Shown: positions 23,708 through 33,675 of the stretch, in pieces | Numbering within the stretch: the first letter of the stretch is position 1 | Layout of the letters: every line of letters starts with the position of its first letter | Source: Tetmemena sp. SeJ-2015 | Lineage: Eukaryota; Ciliophora; Spirotrichea; Sporadotrichida; Oxytrichidae | Direction: 5' to 3' | Length of the DNA stretch: 34,928 bases | NCBI GenBank assembly: GCA_027382625.1 | Contig: JAJKFJ010002296.1 | Location: 1 to 34,928, forward strand | The notes under the pieces: generated by a model | Told to the model about the DNA's origin: nothing | The model's database searches: none | What the model saw: only the letters and a program-made list of their open reading frames with translations | Made by a program: the position numbers and the translations under genes

Positions 23708-23782
23708 AAATAAAATGAAGCTTCAACCCTTTGGCACACAGCAAACTACTTTCATCAATTTGATGGGAAGCTTCTTTTATTT
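23708..23782 (+). other. Long hairpin with 16-bp stem
   Basis: AAATAAAATGAAGCTTC (23708-23724) pairs with GAAGCTTCTTTTATTT (23767-23782) through 16 bp with a single bulged base, enclosing a 42-nt loop that itself holds an ATCAATTTGAT inverted repeat. No Rho-independent-terminator context is expected in a eukaryote, so an RNA-structural role is more likely. Confidence 0.6.
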
Positions 23783-24193
23783 GAAATGAAAAGACAAGTT
23801 CATCAAGTAGCAACTTTCAATTCTCCATTTTATTTATTGCAAGCTAAATTTATAGAGACACAAACTTATCTAGAGAGTACCTAAATAAATAAATGAGAGA
23901 ACTTCAATTAATTTAATTGGAGAGACCTTGGCTTCTCCTTGCTAAATTATTTGAAACTGAGACCCAATAATTAATTAAATCAACTCAAGTAATCTAAGGT
24001 AAGTAGTTTAGTTTGATAGGAACCCAAATGTACAGAAGCCTTGTCTAGTAGTTGAAGAAACCCACACTGATTAGATTAACTAAACGGTGAGGATGACCTC
24101 ACCTAAGAGATAGGCTCTGTATATTCGGGTACCCAATGAGAAAGCTAGATACCTATATCCACCAACGGAAATACAGTCGTTCCTATCCTCATG

Positions 24194-25216
24194 CTTCTAA
24201 ATTCCAATGCTAAGAGTAAACAACCTATACAGACCGCTTCCATAATAATGGGCACAGTCCACAGGAGGAAGGTGGTCCGCTACCTATACTTGCCGCTTCC
24301 ACTTGTGGGCACAGCTCGCCGGAGATAGAAGACCACGCTCTTAGGTCTCTCGAGTAAACAACCTATGCGCACCGCTTCCATAAAAATGGGCACAGCTTGC
24401 CGGAGGAAGGTGGTCCACTACCTATACTTGCCCAACCTAGTCTGTAGGGTGGGCCGGCCGGAGATAGTGGACCACGCTCGAAAGAATACTGAAGCTGAGT
24501 GTGCAACCTATACGTACCGCTTCCATAAAGATGGGCACAGTCCGCAGGAGGAAGGCGGGCCTCTCCTATACAGACCGCTTCCGCATGGGGGCACAGTCCG
24601 CCGGAGTAAGAGGCCCGCGCTCAGCAGGTGGTTCCCCCTCCTCACAAGTAAACAACCTATACGTACCGCTTCCATGAAAATGGGCACAGTCCGCGGGAGG
24701 AAGGTGGTCCTCTACCTATACTTGCCGCTTCCACTTGTGGGCACAGCTCGCCGGAGATAGAGGACCACGCTTGTGAGAACGATAACTGAGTGTTCAACCT
24801 ATACAGTCCGCTTTCGCATGGGAGCACAGACCGCCGGAGGAAGGTGGTCCTCTACTTATACTTGCCGCTTCCATATGTGGGCACAGCTCGCCGGAAGTAG
24901 AAGACCACGCCCAGTTATCAAGGTAGTTGAGTGTGCAACCTATACGTACCGCTTCCATAAAAATGGGCACAGTCCGCCGGAGGAAGGCGGGCCTCTCCTA
25001 TACAGACCGCTTCCGCATGGGGGCACAGTCCGCCGGAGCAAGAGGCCCGCGCTCAACTTGGGGGCACTAGAGTAAACAACCTATACAGTCCGCTTTCACA
25101 TGGGAGCACAGACCGCCGGAGGAAGGTGGTCCTCTACCTATACTTGCCCAACCTAGTCTGTAGGGTGGGCCGGCCGGAGATAGAGGACCACGCTCTAGGA
25201 ATTGGAATAGTAGAAG
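24194..25216 (+). ncRNA. Seven-unit array of structured RNA-like repeats with co-varying stems
   Basis: Seven units lie at 24210-24344, 24350-24481, 24494-24625, 24641-24777, 24781-24919, 24925-25058 and 25067-25198 (132-139 nt). Each opens and closes with its own complementary pair: CTAAGAG/CTCTTAG, TCGAG/CTCGA, GCTGAG/CTCAGC, CTCACAAG/CTTGTGAG, GATAACTG/CAGTTATC, AGTTGAG/CTCAACT and CTAGAG/CTCTAG. Inside are two similar modules with conserved CCTATAC, CCGCTT, GGGCACAG and CGCCGGAG. The second module sits within a further stem that also co-varies (GGTGGTCC/GGACCAC versus GGCGGGCC/GGCCCGC). A hairpin replaces itself by length and sequence while staying paired. The array is closed by CTTCTA-ATTCCAAT (24194-24208) and ATTGGAAT-TAGAAG (25201-25216). 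I do not recognise the RNA family. The strand is inferred from G-U-tolerant pairing and remains uncertain. Confidence 0.8.
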
Positions 25217-25979
25217 GTGATGATAATAATTGATTATATTTCCGCGTGGTTATATATGCATCTGCAACGGGATTTGAATATTCGTTTAGGAGGATGCCAC
25301 AACCAACGGACTACTTATAGCGCGAACGCCAACGGTAAAATTTTATAATTATTTATAAAAATTCAGGAGCGCGCCGAGGCTCTGCTTCGAACTAACTGTC
25401 TGAGATGTAAATTGATGCGAGGAGCCTTCTGCGATTTTTGGCGAATCTGAAAACTTTCAATTAATACATAAGAGCGCTCGCTTTACATTTTCAATTTTAA
25501 TGGAGCTAAGTAAGGAACTCTTTCGACTAAATTTGAATGCGGCCAACTGGTTTTTATGGAAACTGTTTGCATCGAGTTTAGCTTACATAAATTAAATTGC
25601 AACTCAGAGGAAGCTTGTTGTTCATTTTTACAAATTGAACTTAATTTTAGTCCTGGCGTCAATAAATAAATTCCCGTTCAAGATAATTTCAAACCTATTT
25701 ATTGGAGCCAAGAGGTGAAGCTCTCAACGGGAAAATCATTTTGTCAAATTTTATAGAAAACTTCACCTTCACATAAATTTAACTTCGAGTCGGTATACGC
25801 CGGGCACCTCAATTAATAATGAGCCGAGTAGCTCAATTAAATTTATGCAGCTTCAATTAAATTATTGTTTCAGGCTTTGAGAGAGTCTCTCGTCTTGTGC
25901 TCCAAATTAATGAAATGACATTCAAACTCTAACAAGGGTAAGTAGAACATGACATTTTGCTTTCATACTGATGTTTATT
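25217..25979. other. Gene-free region between the RNA array and the pseudoknot-like fold
   Basis: No coding frame. It contains several CAACGG hexamers, a GC-rich patch at about 25370-25435, and CTCAATTAA-type segments that can pair locally (25805-25870). CAAATTAATG near 25903 is complementary to CATTAATTTG near 23625, which could be a long-range pairing across the RNA array, but ten AT-rich bases are weak evidence. Confidence 0.4.
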
Positions 25980-26101
25980 TTACTTTAAGCCGTTGGTAGA
26001 TATGTACCCACTTGAGAACTGCCAACGACAACAGAGTAGAGACCTCGCCGACAAGACGTGTGAGAGGTACCTAGCACGGTCGGCTCTTTTATTTAAAGTA
26101 A
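25980..26101 (+). ncRNA. Compact multi-stem, pseudoknot-capable fold
   Basis: An outer stem TTACTTTAA (25980-25988) / TTAAAGTAA (26093-26101) encloses two hairpins: CGTTGG (25991-25996) / CCAACG (26022-26027), and GCCGAC (26047-26052) / GTCGGC (26079-26084) extended inside by CGTG/CACG. ACCTC just before the second hairpin can pair with GAGGT in its loop, giving an H-type pseudoknot; the loop also has the self-complementary AGGTACCT. This could be a small functional RNA or a structured domain of a longer one. No known family is recognised. Confidence 0.5.
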
Positions 26102-26650
26102 GTCGGGGGGAGTAGCACCTTCGCGAATGAGTGGCCACTCAAATATATTTTAGCTATGGAGATCCCCGTTGAGCCAAATGAAAAGTTTGATTAGCAAGCT
26201 CCGTTAGAGAAGTTAGGTGTGAGTGATAACTCACGGTGAAAGTTCCCGTTGAGAAGTTTAGTTGTTTGAGATGATAGAGTTAGAGTTATGAGTGTGAGGA
26301 AGACTTAGAACTTGTGAACGACACAGCTATGTTAGTTATAAGAGAAGTGGTTAGTTCTGTTTGACTATGAGTTCAGAATCAGAGTAATGCATTTGAGAGA
26401 GTAAGTAACAACGCAGAGATATTTAGTCATGTCACAGACTGTGAACTTACTCAGACTATCGTTGCAATCAACATCAAACAACATAGACATACACAACATA
26501 CTTGGCTACATCTTATTTTAATATCAGAGATAGAACGCGAATGAGTGTAAGATAAGATAAGTTAGCTTGAAGTTTTACTTCACTTGTCTGAAGTTTTACT
26601 TCACCGTTGTTCGTAACGGGAGACTTTATCTAATGTAAGTAAATCACAAA
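26102..26650. other. Gene-free upstream region of the transposase gene
   Basis: Mixed sequence with CCCGTTGAG occurring twice (about 26163 and 26246) and further CAACGG/CCGTTG hexamers near 26600. No coding frame under the inferred code. Confidence 0.45.
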
Positions 26651-26681
26651 ATTTGAAATCATAATTATATATTTAATAAAG
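26651..26681 (+). promoter_or_regulatory. AT-rich promoter box of the transposase gene
   Basis: TTGAAATCATAATTATATAT followed by TTAATAAAG leads straight into the ATG at 26682. It is close to the box of the Gln-rich gene at 7957-7997. Confidence 0.5.
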
Positions 26682-29178
26682 ATGTGGAAGCAATTCAAGC
26701 GCACAGTCGACGCAGCAAGCAACCTCCTTGCTCGAAGATAGAATCAGAGCAACGAAAGCAGTTTAGATTGAAGCAGTGTCAGCGATCGAAGTGAGTCTAT
26801 CATTTCAACAACCTTGCTCCATACTTAAGCAAGTGGACCTGTGAGAGAGAGCGTGACTCAAGGTCGGCGCAAGACTGTTACACTATGGACACCAGTTGTC
26901 ATAGGTAAGGCATTCACTCGCACGTTCAGTGCAACTAAGAAAGAGTATTCAACAACGAGATAACTTCACCACATGCGAATCCCAACTGTGTGTCAGAGTT
27001 TAGAAGGTGGACTCATCATTGATCTTCCTCAGAGTGAGATTCAAAGCAAACTCAACGAAATCATTGAGGTCTCAAACTTTGAGAGTGATGAAACATTGAT
27101 AGAGTATCTTAGAGCTTTGTACTTGAACATCAAGCAACGCAAGTTAGACAAGAAGTAAAGCAACTCGTCTCAACTCCCGTTGAAGCAACACAACTAATTC
27201 TCAAACTCTGCCGTTGGAACAAACCTGGAGGATGATCCAGTGTAGAGATCTCTTGCAGCAATCTTAAATAGGAGTACGAAGTAGTTGGAACCAGAGTTGG
27301 AGGAACTCATCAATCAACCACGATTCAAACGCAGAGTTCAGAAGAAGTTTGAGAAGGAGCAACTCGTGAAGCGACTCTACTTCAAAGACAATGTCAAACC
27401 TAAGTTGATAGCGAAGGAAGCAAAGATGTCTGTTGATGTTGTCAGAGCAATCATTGTGAAATCAAAGTACATTATGCGTGAGCAAGAGAAGCGTGAGAAG
27501 GGAACGTTCAGACCTGGTCCTCGTGGTTACAGTCGAGTTGAGTTGTGCGAGGCGATTCAACGGAGATTAGAAGTTGGAGGAGTTCACGGAGTCAACCTTG
27601 AAACTTTAAGAGCAGGACTTGAAGAGGATATGTTGCGAGAGAAGATGGAGAGCGGATTAGAGTTGGAGGAAGAGAAGTAAGTTCAGAATGCAACTCCGTC
27701 AGAGAAAGTTTACACGAGCGCTCGCTCGTTGCGTGATCACATTCCTTGTCCAACAACTCTGAGTTCAGTGTTGCGAGATGAATTCAAGTTGCAGTTCGGT
27801 TCATACCAGAGTTCTAATCTCAAGTATTCAGATCCTAACTTCGATGAGAAACGATAGTGGGTTGCGAGACTGCTCGCGCAGTTCTTGTTCGAAGATTTCA
27901 TTATCATCAGCATTGACGAAAGCAACTTTAGATCTGACACGGTGAAGAAGAGGCAGTGGACGTTGAACAACAACATCATTCGTCGTCATCTCAAAGATCA
28001 ACTTGAAAGTGGATTCGGCAACGGGAGTGAAGATGACAACGAGGATGCGAGAGATGAGTCATCAGCGAATTCAAATAGTGTAAGTTATAATCGAATCAGA
28101 TATTTAGAATTTATAATTTAATACTTTACAATAGAATAGAAATGATGAAGTGCTATCGCACTCCGCACATTGCTTCACAACTCCACGAACTAAAGTGAGG
28201 AACGAACATGCAAGGCAGTAGATAAGTTCAGTGCGGAGACGACTCGATCGATTCGATTTGATGAGCGCAGCAAGTATGTCTAATCAGATTTGATGTTGCT
28301 AGGTTCTAAAGATGAAAGTTCAGTGCAAGTGCGCACTCAACTCACTCCGATTGCAGAGCACAATGATGAATACATTTCCTCCACTCTGAAGAAGCAAGCA
28401 AGAGATGATTCATTCGAATCAAGTTGCAGTGGTCCAATCTCAAACTCAAACGTGGGCAGTGGCGAGAATGTTGAGAGCGATTCAGAAGGTAAGAAGTTGA
28501 TTGCTCAACGAAACTTGTAGCTGATGTTTCACAAGTTGATAACACGAACGATTTTGAATCAGAGGAACAGATTGCAACAGAGAACTTGATTGACAAATCA
28601 CGAATCAGATTAGACAAAGCACTTGGTAGATTCGGCCAAGTTGCGCAGAAGTTGTGCAGAGAGAAAGAGAAGAATCGCAGATAGTAGTATTCGATGTCAT
28701 TGCTTTCAGCACTATCGCAAGATCAAGTCATTGCAACACAAATTCTTGAAGGTGGTGTTGACTCAACGGTGTTTGAAAACTTCGTGTACAGAACGTTGTT
28801 CAGTGTAAGATCTTCACTCGAGACTCAGAACAAAGATGTACTCGTATTCATGGACAACGCAGTGATACATAGACATTCTCAAGTACTAGAGACATGCAAG
28901 TTGTTCAAGTGTCATGTTCTCTTCAATGCGCAATACTCACCATGGCTGAATCCTGTTGAACAACTCTTTGGTCAATTGAAACGATAACTTAAGAAAGCAA
29001 AAGTTGATAGCAAGTAAGTTTACGATTCTCGTTGCAACTCTAACATTCGCGTTATAGAGAATAGTTGGTAACGGCGATCGCTCAAGCAATCAAAGATCTT
29101 GATCAAACGAAGACTCAGTCACTCTGGTTGTTCAGTATCAAAGCATGGATTCAAACTCTAACCCTTGGCCATGTTTGA
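26682..29178 (+). CDS. DD34E transposase, Tc1/mariner/IS630 superfamily (about 778 codons, in-frame TGA)
   Basis: Exons are 26682-28079, 28135-28273, 28303-28488, 28521-29013 and 29058-29178; introns are 55, 29, 32 and 44 nt, and the stop is TGA at 29176-29178. A helix-turn-helix lies around residues 226-258. Catalytic residues are visible: Asp412 in ISIDESNF, Asp686 in VFMDNAVIHRH and Glu721 in SPWLNPVEQLFGQLKR, with 34 residues between the last two. This is the RNase-H-like cut-and-paste core. The 273 residues between the first two Asp are far more than the roughly 90 usual in the family; the extra acidic, Ser-rich segment carries the first three introns. A TGA at 26769-26771 (codon 30) interrupts the otherwise open frame. 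It may be a mutation or error, or translation may start at the ATG at 26973. No terminal inverted repeats were found beside the gene. Confidence 0.85.
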
Positions 29179-29194
29179 AGATCAAGATTGAGAT

Positions 29195-29680
29195 CTCATG
29201 TATCGATTCAACATGATTGATAACTCATGCTTCGCAACTTGTGCTCGTGTTCGGTGACTCATGTTTGGTGACTCATGCTTCGCAACTTATGTTTCATAAC
29301 TCATGTTTCATACCTCATGTTTGAGAATTCATGTTTGGGCACTCATGTTTGGGCACTCATGCTTGAGAACTCATGTTTGAGCACCCATGTATGAGAACTC
29401 ATGTTTGGGCATTCATGCTTGAGCACTCTTGTATTAGCACTCATGTTTAGGAACTCGTGTAAGGCAACAAATGTTTTATATATAATGTTTGGGCAATCAT
29501 GTATGAGCACTCATGTTTTCGCACTCATGTTTTCGCACTCGTGTTTTAGAACTCATGTTTTAGCATTCAGTTTTAGAACTATGTATCACAATCATGTATG
29601 ATGACAGCTATATATATTTAATGTTGGCGAACTTATGATTTACAGCATGTTTTCGCAGTCATGTTTTCGACGGCGATCTG
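29195..29680 (+). repeat. Degenerate 15-16-nt tandem repeat around ACTCATGTTTG
   Basis: About 25-30 decayed units of the form (G/A)CACTCATGTTTGGG or AACTCATGCTTGAG run in one orientation just after the transposase stop. They become more AT-rich toward the right end, where TTTTCGCACTCATG dominates. The units are less regular than those at 22661-23083. It could be a subterminal repeat block of the element. Short reading frames here are products of the repeat. Confidence 0.75.
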
Positions 29681-30261
29681 TTTTCCGATAATAATTTTGA
29701 TTGATATTTAAAATGATATAATAAGAGACTTGTACTCCCCATAATTTTGACATTTAATTCCATATATAATATACCATATGATAGAGCTTGATGAGTAGAT
29801 AAAGAATCACCTAGGTTGTTTAGTGTTATCAATTTTCTGTGATGAGATATAGTGGTTTGAAGTTTCATCTAAGTGGCCATGATTGACTAATAAAGAGAAC
29901 TGTCTTAAATCAGATGTGATCTTTTTCAATTTTTTTCAAACTAATGAGATAACATATAAGGAACTATTCATTAGATTTATAGCTCATATATGTTTTATTT
30001 TCATATAAGAATTTTTCAAATTGCTGCATTTTTTATATTTTTACAGAAAAAAAAAAGTTCAGATTTGTGGTTTTTTACTTTTTTTCATATTTAAAAAAAT
30101 CTTTATCATTTTAAAAAATAATTAATTAGAGAAATTTTTACTCTATATAGAATTTTTTCAATTTATTAGGAAAGAAAAAATGTAAAAAATGTAAAAAATG
30201 AATAAAGTAAAAATATTTTTTCAATAAAAAAGTTGATGTCGATAATACATTTTTAATACCA

Positions 30262-30605
30262 AATATTGGGTAAAAATGGATGAAAATTGTACCTTTATGC
30301 GCTCGTTTGGAGGCTTTCCGGCTTGAATTTCTTGTCGGACGAAACGGATCTCCTTATAAATCAAGTATGCTCTATCTGTCTGTCCGCATAGTTTTTCAAT
30401 TATTCAGAAAAAATGGTCAGGAAAATGGAAATATTTCTGGCATTTTTACCATTGTTTTGTCTATTTGACCTGTTTCCAGCCTTTTCCGACAAAATCCCTT
30501 GGATATGTCCCAAAGGAATCGCATATGCTCTATCGATTGGTGCAATAAAAATTTCTAAAATTGCAAAAAAATGACCACTTTTTGTGTATTTTTGGTACAT
30601 TTTCG
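30262..30605. other. GC-richer island with short inverted ends
   Basis: Within the AT-rich DNA a roughly 340-bp segment has noticeably more G and C. Near its left end is GAAAATTGTACC and near its right end GGTACATTTTC, an imperfect inverted pair. Inside, ATGCTCTATC occurs twice (about 30368 and 30526). It could be a small non-autonomous element or a decayed gene piece; the evidence is thin. Confidence 0.35.
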
Positions 30606-31530
30606 AAGATAATTTTTTTTGGAAAAAATCTTTTTTAAAAATCTATTTTTCGAAAAAATCTTTTTATCCCAGAGAAAAAATCTTTTATTCATAAGTAAAA
30701 TTCATTTATATTTAACATTTTAATACCTTTTTTTCTTTATTATGAGTTTATATAATTGCAATCCCAATTGAAAAAATGTAAAAAATCTGCTCCGATTAAA
30801 TGAAAAAATTTCCTTTTGATATTTTTTCAAAATGAAAAATTGAAAAAAATGAAAAATGAGAATGAAAAAAATACTTTCAATATTTCAATTTTTAAAAAAT
30901 TTTAATGTAAATTCAGCATTATTAGGCTTATTTTTTGCAAATTTCTTGCTTATCTCTTAATAAAGCAGTTATTATAAAGAAATAATTACATCATTTAGCG
31001 ATAGAACCATTTATAGCATATGCTTATGATATGCTTTAGTTCGCTTTCTCAGATGATAAACTTTCTTATTAAGAAATCTTTTCATTTGCTTTTGATAGAT
31101 TCGGAAAAGATTAATCTACTCTTATGAATATAATTAAAAGAATCTTGTTATTCCCATGATTACTCAGTTTTAGATTGCAGTTCCTCAAGCATTGATTTTA
31201 TCGACTCTTCCCCTTCAGTTATTGCTAACAAACCTTTTGACATATATTTGATTGGGTAAATATCTTGCTAATTGGGTTTTGAAATGCAATCTAATTATCC
31301 AGACATGATTGACTTCAATTATAAGAGTCTCTTTTTAATTAAGCCTATTATTCTTCGCTATAATTGATGATCTTCTTGCTTAATTGCTTAATTTAGCAAC
31401 TGCTCCTATTTATTATATGGTGAGAGCAGGCTAATCTAGAATTCTTTCCGTGTCTAGAGGAAATCTCTATAGAGAAATCCTTTCAGCTCTAAAGGAAATC
31501 TTTTAGCTCTTAATAGTCTTCTAATTATGG

Positions 31531-33675
31531 AATTAAGACTATATTCCTGAATTATTTTAGGAGTAAATTAAGACCCTCTTGAGAAGTAAACTATACTTAT
31601 AATGGAAACAAATTTACTCTCGAGCTGTATTATGAAAGAGAAATTAGCATATCTAAGACTCTGACTATCATTAAGTAGCTTAGTTCCGATAATTTAATCT
31701 TAAAAAAGAGTCCGCTTTTCTTATTAACTGGCTTATTCTTAATTAAAAATTATTTCTTCTATTACTATTCTTAATTATTAAGCCTTGTGCAATTAGTCAT
31801 TCATAAGTATAAATTCCGAGTAAAAATCAACGAGCCCTCAATTTAGGCTTGGATTAAGTTGCTTTATTCATTGAGCAATTAACTTATCCTGAGTTTAATT
31901 ACATTGAGTTGAGATTAATTGTGATTAAATAGCCTTTTACTTATTTGGAGAAGTCTTAATTATTTCTCTTTAATCTAGTCATATTTCAGATAGAAATCGA
32001 ACGCCCTTGATAATTTGAATTAAGACAAGAAATTTCTGAAAATCTTAATTAATAGAATTATCTTATTTCTTAGTCTATTCATCAATATAGAGAATGCTAG
32101 CATATTGAATTGACACTTTTAAAGTGCTTTTAAAGTCTTTATAGATGATCTTTTGCACTTTAAGTCAAATGAATTAAGCCATCGGGGCCATTTTTTCCCA
32201 AAATTCTCAAAAGCCATATGATCTATGAAAATCCTTAAATTAAAGAATTACGAATTAATTCTTCATTCTAAAGTAATTGAGATTTTTTCTAGATGAGATT
32301 ACTTGATTTGGGTTAATATTGAGCATTTTTAGAGAATTATTTAAGACTTCTTTATTTGTATCATTACCATGAATTTAAGCAAACCCATTTTGGGAATTAA
32401 GACAACTTTTTTGAGAGAGCGAATTTGGGTCTGAATCTTTCCCAGTCAAATTTTTGGGATCTAAATGTGATGAATTGATTCTCAAATCAATTAAAATGTG
32501 AGATTTTTTATTTTTGCTGAAAGCTCGGAACAAAGGTAAGGGCTCCTTGAATTAAGACTCTTTGGTTTTCTTAATTAATTTGACTAATATACTTAATTAA
32601 ATTTGGGTAATTAATAGGCTGTCTTAATTAAAATATCACCCTTCTTAATTTAAATTTCAAGAAAATCCACTATTTTTCAATTATTTTTGCCATTTTTAGG
32701 GTGGCTGAGAAAGTAGGACCCGGTTATAGCCCTTTTAAAAGGCGAGTAAAATGAGTATAATGGAGGATTTTTAAGACTTGCATACCATTTACGGTGACTC
32801 ATTTTAGGCAATTTTCCATATTTGGCCCTATTAAGTAGTCTTAATTCAATTTTTCAAAATCCATCATCCTTAAAATTATAAGAATTAAACCATTTTATTA
32901 ATCAAATTAAATCGAGTATATAGGCATCAGAGAGTTCTCCATGTAATTTAAATTCATTTTAGGTTATACTAGGTCCTATGGTAAAACTCCAATTAAACCA
33001 AAACTTTAAGACAAACCCCCTGTTTTAAAACCCCAATCTGGACCTCATCCACCATCATTTCAAATATAAAATCCAACTCTTTTTTAAACATTAAGCTAAC
33101 TATACATCAACTAAAGCAAAAAAATTTAAGTGGAGAATCGAGATTTCATTTTTTAGCTTATGATGGTTTAGTGGTGGGTCCCAAAGGGCCCTTTTTAGTT
33201 TGAGAGATCTGCCTTTTTAATTAATCTCTTCTGTAATTTTGGGAAGCGTGTATACATATATAATGATCTTTTAATATCTATTAAATTTTTATCTAAGTAT
33301 ATGGGTTAGGGGGTTTTATTTTTTAATTTTTTATTATAATCCAAAAATAAATTAAATTTTTTTTAAAAAAAATAATTTATTAATAGTTTATTTTGTTTTT
33401 GAGTAATTTTTTTTAACGAGTATCTTTTATTTTTTAAATTTGAAAAAGTTTAATTCGATATAAATGCTTCATTTTTTAAAGAAGGAACAGGGATCAATAA
33501 AAATTATTTAAATATTTTTATTTGTGAAGTATTAAAATTTTAAATTTTGGGTTTTAATTTTTTTAAAAACAATAAAGAAACAAATTAATACTTTTTAAAA
33601 CTTTTAATAGAATTTTACAGCTAAATATTTCAATTTTTTTTTAGGTATGATTAAATTTTTTTAGCCAATTAAGAC
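31531..33675. repeat. Dispersed 9-mer AATTAAGAC / GTCTTAATT
   Basis: Exact copies are at 31531, 31566, 32018, 32395, 32550 and 33667 (forward) and at 31953, 32621 and 32838 (reverse). Spacing is irregular and both orientations occur. In sequence of this composition far fewer than one copy would be expected by chance in 2 kb, so the motif is enriched, though its function is unknown. Confidence 0.6.

Larger units (their letters stand above)
23084..24193. other. Gene-free region with hairpins and a G-quadruplex motif
   Basis: No coding frame is supported. The region contains the separately listed hairpins and G-run motif. Its second half (23600-24190) is rich in CAATTAA/TTAATTG inverted segments of the kind that pair locally, as in 25790-25870. 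Together with 24194-26101 it may form one long non-coding transcript, but no transcript boundaries are visible. Confidence 0.5.

Noticed and set aside
24365..25075. Two plus-strand frames of 131 and 100 codons across the RNA array
   Set aside because: The repeat unit is not a multiple of three, the frames change between units, and conservation follows base pairing rather than codons.
24194..25216. Hammerhead, twister or HDV-type ribozymes
   Set aside because: The conserved cores of those ribozymes (such as CTGATGA...GAAA) are not present, and the conserved blocks match none I know.
26682..29178. A plain bacterial IS630 element
   Set aside because: The gene has introns, in-frame TAA/TAG and a large insertion, so it is not a bacterial contaminant.
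29195..29680. 66-codon frame in the CATG repeat tract
   Set aside because: It is a direct product of the short repeat and shows no protein character.
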